DNA of 64,000 bases from Scytonema hofmannii PCC 7110 (GCF_000346485.2 NZ_KQ976354.1:11180341-11244340), one strand, 5' to 3'. Positions 19,899 through 29,478 are shown, numbered from the stretch's first letter. Notes: generated by a model from the letters alone, not told the origin. Program-made: numbers and translations.

Positions 19899-21779
19899 AT
19901 GATTAAGATTGCAACTACCTGTAGGAGATTACTAAACCCTCCTGCAAATTTCTGGGTTTCTTTGTTAATTTCAAGTGCTGTAGTAAATTCTGTGTCTTTG
20001 CAGGCGCTTGCTAATGAAATTAATCAAGTTCAAGAGCCTTTAGTTATCCCTTCAACTACTACTTTAGAAGCAAATGTTGTTCAAAGATCCACTGAAGTGC
20101 CAATGAGTAGTGAAGTTCTTCCTGTGGCAAATCTCTTAAATGAAGAAAACGTTAATACTCATGACCCCATGTCGCAGGTCACGAATACGTCACAGTTGCA
20201 GGACATTTCTCCAGGAGATTGGGCTTATGAAGCACTGCTCTCACTTATCGATCGTTACGGCTGTATTCAAAAATACCCAGATGGCACTTATCGGGGTAAT
20301 CGGGCAATCAGCCGTTATGAATTTGCTGCTGGTTTGAACGCTTGTTTGCAACAGATTGAGAAATTGATAGCCGTCAGTTCAACTGAGTTTGTGAGCAAAG
20401 AGGATTTAGCAACACTACAACGCTTGACTGATGAATTTAAGACGGAACTGACAACTCTGGACAAGCGGGTGGATCGATTGGAAGAGCAAGTCACCCTTCT
20501 TGATCGCCAACAATTCTCTACAACGACCAAGCTGTCTGGTCTAGCATGGTTTAATTTGACAGGAGCTTCGGCTGGTGGTAACGTTAAAGCAGAGACAACA
20601 GATCTTAGTGGCATTAATAACGATCTTGCACTGAGACGACCAGGTCGTGAGAACGGCAAGCCCGCTGTTCGGATTGTCAGAAATAATCCCAGTATCACTT
20701 TCAGTAACCTAGTATGGCTGACTCTAGACACGTCTTTTACTGGTAAAGACAGCTTGATAACTCAGTTGGCTGTGGGTAATGGCAACTCGCCAGCCAATGT
20801 TTTTGCTTCTGCTGGTCTTTACGACACATTTGGGACTCCGTTTTTTGACCAAAGTTCTGGGGTGCAAACTGGAGTTAACCAAGTTGTTTTGCGGGAATTA
20901 GCTTACAGATTTCCAGTTGGAAACAATATTCAGCTAGTCGTTGGTCTCCGAATTAATTGGAATCGCTACTTTGATGACAATGCTTTCACTTTCATCTTAA
21001 CAGGTGCAAGTAGCTTCAATTCTGACGGCATTCCTATATTAAGCACTATTGACCGTGGTGCTGGAGCGGTTTTGATTTGGAACATCAATAAAAAGTTTCA
21101 GTTACATCTTAGCTATTTAGGTGAGAGTGATGAATATTTGCCTGGTGGCTTGTTTAACTCTGCATCTAACCCACAGCAAGGTTTGTTCAATGGTACCAAT
21201 GTGATTTCAAGTGAGTTGACTTTCTCTCCCAGTGAAAACATTAACTTACGGTTTATCTACAATCGTTCTAATATTCAGCAAATTAATGGATTCATTGGCG
21301 GTCCCATTGGTGAACCTATTTATGGCTTTGCTGATGACGGTTTTGGCGGTCCATTGCGTAATGCTACAGCTGATATTTTTGGCTTTAACTTTGACTGGCG
21401 AGTGACACCGGGCTTTGGTGTTTTCGGACGCTATGCCTATGGCAGTACACATCTGACTCCTGTTGATTCAACCAAACCCAAAGGTGATGTTAATGCCCAA
21501 TCGTTTCAGCTAGGAGTGGCATTTCCTGACTTAGGGAAGCAGGGAGCACTAGCTACCATATCTTACTTGATACCGTTCTCGGTTCTGGATGGTCGTAAGT
21601 TTTTGGTCTCTGGTGGTGGTGATGGAGGTGTTCAGTATGAATTTGAAATGACTTATTTTTATCCACTGACTAATAATATTGCAATTGTCCCAGCCTTTTA
21701 CCTAATTGGAAATGTCAATAACTTTAGCGATAACCCTAACATTTATGTAGGTAACATAAGGGTGCAGTTTAGTTTTTAG
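19899..21779 (+). CDS. SLH-domain outer-membrane porin (OprB/iron-uptake-porin type)
   Basis: 626 residues. The signal peptide covers about 1-38 (cleavage after LQALA), a linker 40-100, one S-layer-homology domain about 101-150 (SPGDWAYEALLSLIDRYGCIQKYPDGTYRG, cited in part: GNRAISRYEFAAGL), a coiled coil about 155-205 (DKRVDRLEEQV), then a beta-barrel of OprB type ending in a terminal aromatic strand VQFSF. Such porins span the cyanobacterial outer membrane, with SLH binding peptidoglycan. It lies inside the terpenoid cluster on the same strand and might serve export or uptake (inference). A scrap of its 3' end recurs at 27029. Confidence 0.9.
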   Translation: MIKIATTCRRLLNPPANFWVSLLISSAVVNSVSLQALANEINQVQEPLVIPSTTTLEANVVQRSTEVPMSSEVLPVANLLNEENVNTHDPMSQVTNTSQLQDISPGDWAYEALLSLIDRYGCIQKYPDGTYRGNRAISRYEFAAGLNACLQQIEKLIAVSSTEFVSKEDLATLQRLTDEFKTELTTLDKRVDRLEEQVTLLDRQQFSTTTKLSGLAWFNLTGASAGGNVKAETTDLSGINNDLALRRPGRENGKPAVRIVRNNPSITFSNLVWLTLDTSFTGKDSLITQLAVGNGNSPANVFASAGLYDTFGTPFFDQSSGVQTGVNQVVLRELAYRFPVGNNIQLVVGLRINWNRYFDDNAFTFILTGASSFNSDGIPILSTIDRGAGAVLIWNINKKFQLHLSYLGESDEYLPGGLFNSASNPQQGLFNGTNVISSELTFSPSENINLRFIYNRSNIQQINGFIGGPIGEPIYGFADDGFGGPLRNATADIFGFNFDWRVTPGFGVFGRYAYGSTHLTPVDSTKPKGDVNAQSFQLGVAFPDLGKQGALATISYLIPFSVLDGRKFLVSGGGDGGVQYEFEMTYFYPLTNNIAIVPAFYLIGNVNNFSDNPNIYVGNIRVQFSF

Positions 21780-22267
21780 CAAGGGACAGTAGTATCAAAG
21801 ATAAATTATCAACTTATACAGCATTTTTCAGGTAAATGAAGTACATCGGTAGGGGCGCAATGCCTTGCGCCCTTACAACAATCTGTACCTCACTTAGTTG
21901 CAACCTGCTGTAGCTGTTTGCAATTGCTTGGCTCACCGGAATGCATCTTTTAGAGCCAGGATGAGCAAGATGCCCATCCCACGAAAATTTGATGAATTTG
22001 TGGGGTGGGCGTCCCGCCTGCTCTTAGAACTGGTGCATTCCGGTGAGCCTTTCATATCATGACCTACTCAGGTCTCAATACTGCTCGGTTAATGATAATT
22101 GAGGTGTCAGAACCCCGGTTTCTTTAAGAAACCGGGGTTCTAATTTGCGCTTATCCAAGTAGTATTGACTCAGGTCTTATACCATTTCACGTTAATAGTA
22201 ATACTCAAGAATCTTGTATTTACCGTAAATTTACAGTAAATACAGGTCTGTATTTGTATCAAGAGTT
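21780..22267. mobile_element. Repeat-rich gap with a 120-bp MITE-like element
   Basis: 21849-21876 is a GTAGGGGC palindrome. 21930-22049 is a MITE-like element with perfect 16-base ends (GGCTCACCGGAATGCA and its complement) and GC-rich internal hairpins. 22109-22141 is the AGAACCCCGGTTTCT hairpin, as at 4473, 27953 and 30571. No gene seen. Confidence 0.75.
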
Positions 22268-22690
22268 TTATGAAACGGTCTTGCGTCCACTGACGACGAA
22301 ACCAGGCAAATAAGCAGCAAAAGACTGTCCAGCTTTATCTGCTGTTTCTAAGTGGTTCCACCACTCTTGCAACTAATGAATAAAACGTTTGCCTCCGCCA
22401 CCAGCCATTGGCACTTTAGAAAATCCCTGACAGGCAGCTTTTATGAATTCATCGGGAGCAATGTCTTTAATAATTTCGCTAAGCTTCTTTTCATCGTATA
22501 CCGAATGCATTGTTTGCCATTTATAGTCAAGAAAATCTTTTTCAGAAACTTCTGCAAACTTAAGAGTGCTCCTTGAACCCATCCTTGTCTGTTTGAGTAA
22601 GCTTCACCGCAAATGTAGACGTTAGCATTTTCGACTGGGTGTCGCATCTGCTTCAACCCAGATCCTACGCGCCCAAGAATCCCCACCTAC
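22268..22690 (-). pseudogene. 3' remnant of an FAD amine-oxidase-family gene
   Basis: On the minus strand the left-over reads HPVENANVYICGEAYSNRQG-WVQGALLS, the FAD-binding C-terminal block of flavin amine oxidases/L-amino-acid oxidases. It then shifts frame to KDFLDYKWQTMHSVYDEK and CQGFSKVPMAGGG, meets an in-frame stop, and continues as LQEWWNHLETADKAGQSFAA to a stop at 22268. The N-terminal two thirds are absent. At least one frameshift and one nonsense codon make it a pseudogene. Its relation to the terpenoid cluster is unknown. Confidence 0.65.
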
Positions 22691-23072
22691 CTTGTACGTA
22701 TGGTAGGGGTCTTCTAGGCGCGACTTGATAAACAAAGATTATTTTTTATTTCAATAAAAACTTAATCAGAAGCGTGTAATCCATACAGAGCAATCATTTT
22801 TCAACATTCAGACTATATAAGTAAGCATACTTGTATGGTCTCGTTCATAACTAATTCTTAAAAGATCTGTCGGTTGGAATTTAAATAACTCTTTGTAATT
22901 TGAAATAGAACCAACCAAGGTTAGATAATTTGAAAGCATCCCCAGTATATGCACTACGCTCTTATCAAACTTTGTAAAGACAGCACATTTGGGATGCTCC
23001 CGATAATTTGGATTTGAAGTTTAAAACTCATTGTGGAGAAAAAAGAGGAAAAATATAAAGTTAAAAGACCAT
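22691..23072. other. AT-rich gap without recognised genes
   Basis: About 380 bases between the amine-oxidase remnant and the cmk scrap. Nothing convincing was found beyond AT-rich sequence. Confidence 0.5.
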
Positions 23073-23144
23073 ATGAACCTGCACAGCTGTAAACCAATTG
23101 TAACGATTGATGCTCCTGCAGGTGCTGGTAAATCAACAGTAACC
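23073..23144 (+). pseudogene. 5' fragment of cytidylate kinase gene
   Basis: 72 bases aligning without gaps to the first 24 codons of the intact cmk at 12729 with about 12 differences (roughly 83 % identical by eye). It reads MNLHSCKPIVTIDAPAGAGK-STVT before losing similarity and stopping. The P-loop glycine preceding PAG is replaced by Ala. It lies directly upstream of the Gfo/Idh gene. Confidence 0.85.
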
Positions 23145-23195
23145 TTTTCAAGGTAAAAGTCGCTGATTTAACAAATTTTTGAAACAATTGAGACC

Positions 23196-24290
23196 ATGGG
23201 TATACCGAAAATTACGTGTGTCAGAGTGGGATACGGTCATGTTGCTCAAATACATGAAAGGAAAATGCAGGAATGCGGTGTGAAAACTGTTGCTATTGTT
23301 GAAGTGGATAAACAAAAGCAATTGCAGGCACAAGGAAACGGCTTCACTGTATTTAGTTCTTGCTTGGAAGCAGCAAAACTCAATCCCACTTTTTGGGATA
23401 TTTGTGTTAGTACTAATCAGCACTTTAAACTCATTCAGAATATATTAACGATTGTACCGCAAGCCAATATTTTCGTTGAAAAGCCTGTCTGTCTCTTCTC
23501 TGAAATTCCTGCCATAAGGAAACTTTTATTAAATTTTAAGGGAAAAATAACGGTCAATGAGAATTATGCATCTTCAACGATCAAAGATATAATGCGAAAA
23601 ATTGCTTTGAATGATTTAGAAATCAATATTCAAAGGGTAGTTGTGGAATTTACCAAAAATCGAACATTAAATTTTGCTAGTGGTCGATTTATTGATGACG
23701 AATTAGGAGCACTTGGTTACGAAGGCTCTCACATGGTAGCGCTAGTTTCCGAATTCCTTGAAGAATATGTTCCCTACTGTATGCTGGAAACTCAGTTTAA
23801 CGACTTTGTTTTCAAGGCTTCTCAACTTCGTCTAGATAATCAAGGTAGTGCCTACATTCATTACAAATCAACCTCTGGGGTAGGAGTGGAATTATACACT
23901 TCGATGATGGGTCATGTAAAATATAAATACCCATTATTTTTTACTGAGGATATACCAGTACAAGATTTAGATTCTAAATATAGAATCATTGCTTTATATG
24001 GCAGTAATTGTCAAAAGGATGATTATTGTATTGTCGGATTTTTAGAACCAATAAAATGTTTTAATCGGTGTTATGGAGCAGTTTATGTAACCAAAAACAG
24101 TAAAATTGAAAGTATCATTGCTCCGATTTTGGATGATACAATGCTGTGGCATTTTAAAAAGACCTTGAGATATTTTCAAGGTGAGGCAGAAAATCCCTAT
24201 CCTGTTGAAAAGGGAATCAAAGTTGTTGAAATTTTACATTCTTTGAGCGAAAACAAAGGAAGAGTTCATGCCACAAGTGAATCATTTTGA
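23196..24290 (+). CDS. Gfo/Idh/MocA-family oxidoreductase
   Basis: 364 residues. The N-terminal Rossmann fold shows VGYGHVAQIH (residues 11-20), and E95-K96-P97 (FVEKPVCLF) is the substrate/cofactor EKP motif of NAD(P)-dependent Gfo/Idh/MocA dehydrogenases. The C-terminal half (DDELGALGYEGSHMVALVSEF) fits the family's alpha/beta domain. The substrate is unknown. It overlaps the GMC oxidoreductase by 23 bases, so the two are coupled. No clear ribosome site precedes the start. Confidence 0.82.
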   Translation: MGIPKITCVRVGYGHVAQIHERKMQECGVKTVAIVEVDKQKQLQAQGNGFTVFSSCLEAAKLNPTFWDICVSTNQHFKLIQNILTIVPQANIFVEKPVCLFSEIPAIRKLLLNFKGKITVNENYASSTIKDIMRKIALNDLEINIQRVVVEFTKNRTLNFASGRFIDDELGALGYEGSHMVALVSEFLEEYVPYCMLETQFNDFVFKASQLRLDNQGSAYIHYKSTSGVGVELYTSMMGHVKYKYPLFFTEDIPVQDLDSKYRIIALYGSNCQKDDYCIVGFLEPIKCFNRCYGAVYVTKNSKIESIIAPILDDTMLWHFKKTLRYFQGEAENPYPVEKGIKVVEILHSLSENKGRVHATSESF

Positions 24291-25815
24291 TGTGATTATC
24301 ATTGGCACGGGTGCTGGTGGTGGAACGCTTGCTTACACTTTGGCTCCTTCAGGCAAGCGCATATTATTGTTAGAGCGAGGTGGATACTTACCACGTGAGA
24401 AAGACAATTGGGATACCCGCGCTGTTTTTATCGAAAAGAAGTATAAATCCCAAGAAACTTGGTACGATGAGAACGGTGAAGCACATCGTGCGCCCATTCA
24501 CTACTGCGTTGGTGGTAACACCAAGTTTTACGGATCGGCCTTAATGCGCTTTCGTTCCTCAGATTTTGACAAAGTTGTACATTACGACGGTATTTCCCCA
24601 GCTTGGCCACTCAGCTATGAGGACTTTGAGCCTTATTATACCCAAGCTGAGTTTCTCTATCACGTACACGGACAACGCGGTATCGATCCTACGGAACCAC
24701 CTGCAACTGCTCCTTACCGCTATCCAATGGTCAAGCATGAACCCCGAATTCAGCAACTGTTTGATGACTTTTGCAAGCTTGGTTATCAACCCTTTCCTTT
24801 ACCGTTGGGAATCATGCTTGACGAAACAAACCCACAAAACAGTCATTGTATTCGTTGCAATACTTGTGGTGGCTATCCCTGTTTGTTAGAAGCAAAAGCG
24901 GATGCTCACACTGTTGGCGTACAATCAGCACTTCAATATCCAAATGTCAAGCTGATCGCTCATGCTTTAGTCAAGCGTTTGGAAACCAGTGCTTCTGGTC
25001 GCGAAATTACAAAGGTTTTAGTCGAATGTAATGGTGTTTTTGAAGAGTACTCTGCTGATATCGTAGTCGTTGCCTGTGGTGCGATTAACTCAGCTGCATT
25101 GTTATTGCGATCGGCAAACGATAAACATCCCAATGGTTTAGCTAACGGTTCGGGTGTTGTAGGTCGGCACTATATGCGCCATACCAATTCCTCTTATATT
25201 GCAATTTCTCACGAACCTAATCCCACAGTCTTCCAAAAAACTTTTGGACTTAATGACTTTTACTTTGGAACTGAGGATTGGAAATACCCTATGGGCAATA
25301 TCCAGCTCCTCGGTAAATCAACTCCAGAGTTACTCCAAGCTGAATTGCTACCTTCAGTACCAGGAATGAGTGTGGAAACCATTGCTAAACACGGTATCGA
25401 TTTTTGTGTTATCTCAGAAGATTTACCAGATCCAGATAACCGAATCACTCTTAATAGTAATGGAGAAATTATCCTTAATTACACTAGCAATAACTTAACA
25501 GGGCATAAACATCTCATCAACAAGTTTGAGGGAATGTTGAGCCAAATAAGTTGCGAAGATTATTTACTGTCCTCTTCATTGTACGTTGGTAAAAAGGTCT
25601 CTGTTGCAGGTATCAATCACCAATGCGGTACAATCCGCTTCGGACGCGATCCTGAAACTTCAGCCCTTGACATCAATTGTAAAGCACACGAGTTAGATAA
25701 TCTTTATGTGGTTGATGGCAGCTTTTTTGTTTCTAGTGCGGCGGTTAATCCAGCACTAACTATCATTGCTAACGCATTACGTGTTGGAGACCATTTAAAA
25801 GAACGACTGAGATAA
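24268..25815 (+). CDS. GMC-family FAD oxidoreductase
   Basis: 515 residues. The FAD-binding site GTGAGGG is at 13-19 followed by LLLERGG. A cysteine cluster HCIRCNTCGGYPC lies near residues 192-204. The C-terminal GMC block (LYVVDGSFFVSSAAVNPALT) has the expected His-poor SAAVNP pattern of the choline dehydrogenase-like branch. It likely oxidises an alcohol on the cluster product (inference). The start overlaps the upstream gene by 23 bases; the methyltransferase follows after 22 bases. Confidence 0.88.
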   Translation: MPQVNHFDVIIIGTGAGGGTLAYTLAPSGKRILLLERGGYLPREKDNWDTRAVFIEKKYKSQETWYDENGEAHRAPIHYCVGGNTKFYGSALMRFRSSDFDKVVHYDGISPAWPLSYEDFEPYYTQAEFLYHVHGQRGIDPTEPPATAPYRYPMVKHEPRIQQLFDDFCKLGYQPFPLPLGIMLDETNPQNSHCIRCNTCGGYPCLLEAKADAHTVGVQSALQYPNVKLIAHALVKRLETSASGREITKVLVECNGVFEEYSADIVVVACGAINSAALLLRSANDKHPNGLANGSGVVGRHYMRHTNSSYIAISHEPNPTVFQKTFGLNDFYFGTEDWKYPMGNIQLLGKSTPELLQAELLPSVPGMSVETIAKHGIDFCVISEDLPDPDNRITLNSNGEIILNYTSNNLTGHKHLINKFEGMLSQISCEDYLLSSSLYVGKKVSVAGINHQCGTIRFGRDPETSALDINCKAHELDNLYVVDGSFFVSSAAVNPALTIIANALRVGDHLKERLR

Positions 25816-25837
25816 GAAATATACCACTTATATCATT

Positions 25838-26878
25838 ATGGTTGCCCAAGAAGATAGACCAACATCCCTTTCCAACAGCATACCATCCTTGGAAATGCTT
25901 CACTTAATCACTAGCTACCGCGTAACTCAAACGATTCACGTTGCTGCCAAGCTAGGAATAGCAGATTTACTAAAAAATGGACCCAAACGGAGTGAAGAAC
26001 TCGCCGCAGAAACTGCTACCAATGCTCCGGCTCTCTACCGAGTGCTACGTGCTCTTGCCAGTATTGGAGTTTTCAGAGAAGTTGAGTATGACCTGTTCGA
26101 TCTCACTCCCTTAGGGGAATCGCTACGGAGCGATGTTCTAGGTTCCATGCGGGCTTGGGCGATGATGGTCGGCGGAGAGCATCACTGGGAACCTTGGGGA
26201 CACTTACTTCACTCCGTCCAAACAGGTCAACCAGCATTTGAGCACGTTTTTGGTATGGGACCGTTTGAATACTACAACCAAAAGCCGGAAGCTGGTCAGA
26301 TTTTTCAGCAAGCCTTGAGCGGTCTTACCCAAATTATTAATTCCCAAATTCTTGCTAATTATGACTTCTCATCGATTCAGAAAATCGTTGATGTTGGCGG
26401 TGGAAAAGGCAGCTTAATTGCAGCATTGTTGCAGGCAAACCCAGGAATACAGGGAGTGCTTTTTGACCAACCCGCAGTGATTGAACAAGCGGTTGCACTT
26501 CTCGTAGATAAAGGTGTCCATAACAGGTGTGAGCTGATTGCAGGAAATTTCTTTGCTTCAATCCCGAAAGGTGGAGATGCCTATATCCTCAAACATATTA
26601 TTCACGATTGGGATGATGAGCAGTCAATTACAATTCTGAAAAATTGCCATACAGCTGTGGCGGATAATGGCAAACTGCTGGTTGTTGAAATGGTCATTCC
26701 TCATGGGAACACGCCTTTCTATGGCAAATTTCTTGATATCGAAATGCTAGTTGGATATTCAGGTAAAGAACGTACTGCTGATGAATATCAAGACTTATTT
26801 GCCAAAGCTGGTTTTAGGTTAACGCAGATTTTTCCTACGGAAGCTTTGGTAAGCCTTATTGAAGGAGTTCGTGCCTAA
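25838..26878 (+). CDS. SAM-dependent O-methyltransferase (PF00891 type)
   Basis: 346 residues. The N-terminal winged-helix dimerisation domain covers about 15-105 and the Rossmann domain has the SAM motif DVGGGKG at 185-191. LKHIIHDWDDE (251-261) carries the catalytic histidine region of the plant-type/hydroxyneurosporene O-methyltransferase family. It probably methylates a hydroxyl on the terpenoid or on a joined group. It lies 22 bases after the GMC gene, and metK and metF, which supply SAM and methyl groups, follow 1.4 kb downstream. Confidence 0.9.
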   Translation: MVAQEDRPTSLSNSIPSLEMLHLITSYRVTQTIHVAAKLGIADLLKNGPKRSEELAAETATNAPALYRVLRALASIGVFREVEYDLFDLTPLGESLRSDVLGSMRAWAMMVGGEHHWEPWGHLLHSVQTGQPAFEHVFGMGPFEYYNQKPEAGQIFQQALSGLTQIINSQILANYDFSSIQKIVDVGGGKGSLIAALLQANPGIQGVLFDQPAVIEQAVALLVDKGVHNRCELIAGNFFASIPKGGDAYILKHIIHDWDDEQSITILKNCHTAVADNGKLLVVEMVIPHGNTPFYGKFLDIEMLVGYSGKERTADEYQDLFAKAGFRLTQIFPTEALVSLIEGVRA

Positions 26879-26897
26879 TTGATTTTCATTCAATAAA

Positions 26898-27028
26898 TAA
26901 GTAAGTCGGCGCAATAATTATCACTGGCTCGTAGTTGTGCTGTCTTCGCGCTTAGCGCAACTACGAGCCAAATACAGGGACTTTACTTTTCGTTACATAG
27001 TTTGGTTTTTTCTCACCGACTTGCTTAG
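26898..27028. mobile_element. MITE-like element B (TAAGTAAGTCGG ends)
   Basis: Terminal inverted repeats TAAGTAAGTCGG (26898-26909) and CCGACTTGCTTA (27016-27027) match at 11 of 12 bases, with an internal hairpin GGCTCGTAGTTGTGC / GCGCAACTACGAGCC at 26926-26969. It directly abuts the porin scrap that starts at 27029. Confidence 0.7.
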
Positions 27029-27098
27029 GGATGCCAATAACTTTAGCGATCGCCCTAACATTTATGTAGATAATATAAAGGCGCAGTTTAGTTTTTAG
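27029..27098 (+). pseudogene. 3' fragment of the porin gene
   Basis: The last 22-23 codons of the porin at 19899-21779 recur here: NNFSDRPNIYVDNIKAQFSF and stop, against NNFSDNPNIYVGNIRVQFSF in the intact gene. The rest is missing. It begins exactly where MITE-like element B ends. Confidence 0.85.
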
Positions 27099-27100
27099 CT

Positions 27101-27202
27101 GTACTAGCCTATTCGTATTTTAATGAACTACAAGTAGATCGCCTACCAGAAGCCTATGCCTACACACTTAATGGAGCGCAGCAACAGCAACAGCAACAGT
27201 AA
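27101..27202 (+). pseudogene. Coding-like 3' scrap ending in poly-Gln
   Basis: Thirty-three codons read VLAYSYFNELQVDRLPEAYA-YTLNGAQQ(Q5) and stop, with strongly coding-like composition but no start. Probably the 3' end of another lost gene; family not recognised. Confidence 0.4.
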
Positions 27203-27548
27203 CAACAGAGATCTCGTCGTTACCTCCACAGCGCGATGTTGAATTCTGGAACGATAATGGGTATTTTGTCGAGTCATAAGCTAAAAGTCAAAGTTAAAGT
27301 CACTTTCAAAAAAAGAAGTAATTACTTCTTTTTTTGTACTAGATGATGTGGAACTAGGCAAAGAAGAATTCGTAGATGTTCGCCAACAAAGTCACAAAAT
27401 CCGCAACTTGCTTTTTTGTCCAAAGTCCAAAATAATTCAAAGGAGTAGTGTTGGGCGCAACACACCCAACACAAGTGTAATAATGAAACCTTCCTAGCAA
27501 TCTTTCTTCTATTAGCGTTGTGTAGATGATGCGCTTAAATGCATCATT
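27203..27548. other. Gap without genes
   Basis: About 345 bases. 27303-27336 contains an imperfect inverted repeat (AAAAAAAGAAGTAATTACTTCTTTTTTT type), which could end transcription in both directions. Nothing else recognised. Confidence 0.5.
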
Positions 27549-27803
27549 TTAGAATGCTCCCAACCCAAGAATGCTTAAAATTCCTAAAAGTCCTTGGGGA
27601 GGTGCTGGTTCAACTGGCTCAGGTGGTTCAACTTGTTGAACTTCTCCGTCAATTATCACTATTGGTTGGGTAGGAGGAGGGGGAGTTAACCCTAAAAGTC
27701 TGAGTAAACCACCACAAACTTGTTGTAACTCTTGGTTAGAGATTTCCAAAATTTCAGGCTCAGGAATATCCTGAATAAGGACTCTGTTCATAGATTTGTC
27801 CAT
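27549..27803 (-). CDS. Double-glycine leader peptide, possible RiPP/bacteriocin precursor
   Basis: 84 residues. The N-terminal half is an acidic leader with ILEISNQELQQVCGG, where GG falls at 31-32, like the double-glycine leaders cut by peptidase-containing ABC transporters (C39 family). The 52-residue C-terminal part has hydrophobic ends (LLRLLGL and GLLGILSILGLGAF) around a Pro/Glu-rich middle (PPEPVEPAPP). An AAGG site is 7 bases before the ATG. No modification or transport gene is next to it, so any partner would have to act in trans. A small conserved exported protein is the alternative. Confidence 0.6.
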   Translation of the reverse strand: MDKSMNRVLIQDIPEPEILEISNQELQQVCGGLLRLLGLTPPPPTQPIVIIDGEVQQVEPPEPVEPAPPQGLLGILSILGLGAF

Positions 27804-28254
27804 TGTGATACCTTGTGAGTAGATTTATTTTAAATTTCAACGCCCACTAGAATGTTTGCCTATAAACAGTTTTTTCAGCAAGAGTTTTGGACATTTTAAA
27901 CGGACATTAATCAAGGCATTTTTTCTTGATTGCTACTCATGAAGCGTAAATTAGAACCCCGGTTTCTATAAAAAACCGGGGTTCTGACACCTCAATTATC
28001 GTCTCCCTTGCAGTAATGCAAGTTAAGCTATACAAATCCCTTGAGTTGTATAGAGAATTTAATAACTAAATCTTTCATAAAACTAATCTTTTGATTTAAA
28101 CAAATTTCGATAAATTAAATTTAAGAGAAACGTAGATTTACAGCAAATTTCATGGATGTCAAAAGCAAATAACTCGTTCTTATTTGCATCTTGGCATGAA
28201 GACAAAAAATGCAATACAAAAAATCAATTTGCAAGAGTAAGGTAGGAAACAAAA
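27804..28254. other. Upstream region of metK with hairpin repeat
   Basis: Holds the AGAACCCCGGTTTCT-type hairpin at 27953-27985 followed by AT-rich DNA. A SAM riboswitch was looked for and not recognised. No gene seen. Confidence 0.5.
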
Positions 28255-29478
28255 ATGACTAGACACTTATTTACATCCGAATCTGTGACTGAAGGGCATC
28301 CTGACAAAATTTGCGATCAAATTTCCGATACTATTTTGGATACTCATCTTTCTCAAGACCCTAAAAGTCGAGTCGCAGCGGAGGTGGTCGTCAACACTGG
28401 TTTGGTATTAGTAACAGGTGAAATTACCTCAAAGTCTAAAGTGGACTATGCCAAGCTGGTGCGACAAAAAATTGCGGAGATTGGTTATACCGAAGCCAAT
28501 AACGGTTTTTCCGCTAATAGCTGTGCAATTTTGGTAGCCCTTGACGAACAGTCGGCAGACATTGCACAGGGAGTCAACGCCGCTCAAGAATGCCGAGAAC
28601 AAGGCAGTCAAGATGATTGGGATGCTATTGGATCTGGCGATCAAGGTATCATGTTTGGCTACGCTTGTCAAGAAACACCTGAATTGATGCCACTCCCAAT
28701 TAGTTTAGCTCATCGATTGGCTCGTCAGCTGGCGATCGCTCGTAAAACTGGCAAATTACCCTACCTGCGCCCTGATGGTAAAACTCAGGTCACCGTGGTT
28801 TACGAGAACGGTCAACCTGTAGGAATTGATACGATTTTAATTTCCACTCAGCATACAGAAGAAATTAGTCAAGCTGAAATCTACCAAGACTTATGGCCAG
28901 TAGTAGTAGAGCCATCCTTTGCTGAGATAAATATTAAACCATCCGAGTATACCCGCTTTTTAGTCAACCCCACAGGTCAATTTATCATCGGAGGTCCTCA
29001 AGGAGATTCTGGACTGACTGGTCGCAAAATCATCGTGGATACCTATGGCGGGTATTCTCGTCATGGGGGCGGCGCGTTTTCTGGTAAAGACCCTACCAAG
29101 GTAGACCGCACAGCAGCTTATGCTTGTCGCTATATAGCTAAAAATATTGTGGCGGCTGGTTTAGCTGACAAATGTGAAGTACAGCTGAGCTATGCTATCG
29201 GGGTTGCTAAGCCCGTGAGTATTTTTGTAGAAACTTTTGGCACTGGTAAGCTACCTCAAGCAGATTTGCTGGCTTTAATCGAGCAAAACTTTGAACTGCG
29301 ACCCGCAGGTTTGATTCATACCTTCAACTTGCAATTCTTACCTCACGAGCGAAGTGGGCGCTTTTATCAAGATGTCGCTGCATATGGTCACTTTGGGCGC
29401 ACAGACTTGGATCTACCTTGGGAACGTTTGGATAAAGTTGCTGTGTTAAGGGAAGCGATCGCGGTAGCAGCGATCTAG
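28255..29478 (+). CDS. metK: S-adenosylmethionine synthetase
   Basis: MetK makes SAM from methionine and ATP. The protein is 407 residues. Conserved blocks include [19 protein letters not shown] (near 8-26), [12 protein letters not shown] and [19 protein letters not shown]. It lacks the few extra residues present around residue 215 in usual cyanobacterial MetK and differs from it in many positions, so it may be a second, cluster-dedicated copy (inference from memory of the family). It forms an operon with metF, 28 bases downstream. Confidence 0.95.
   Translation: MTRHLFTSESVTEGHPDKICDQISDTILDTHLSQDPKSRVAAEVVVNTGLVLVTGEITSKSKVDYAKLVRQKIAEIGYTEANNGFSANSCAILVALDEQSADIAQGVNAAQECREQGSQDDWDAIGSGDQGIMFGYACQETPELMPLPISLAHRLARQLAIARKTGKLPYLRPDGKTQVTVVYENGQPVGIDTILISTQHTEEISQAEIYQDLWPVVVEPSFAEINIKPSEYTRFLVNPTGQFIIGGPQGDSGLTGRKIIVDTYGGYSRHGGGAFSGKDPTKVDRTAAYACRYIAKNIVAAGLADKCEVQLSYAIGVAKPVSIFVETFGTGKLPQADLLALIEQNFELRPAGLIHTFNLQFLPHERSGRFYQDVAAYGHFGRTDLDLPWERLDKVAVLREAIAVAAI

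Noticed and set aside
27804-28254. SAM riboswitch before metK
   Set aside because: No recognisable conserved core; only a dispersed hairpin repeat and AT-rich DNA.
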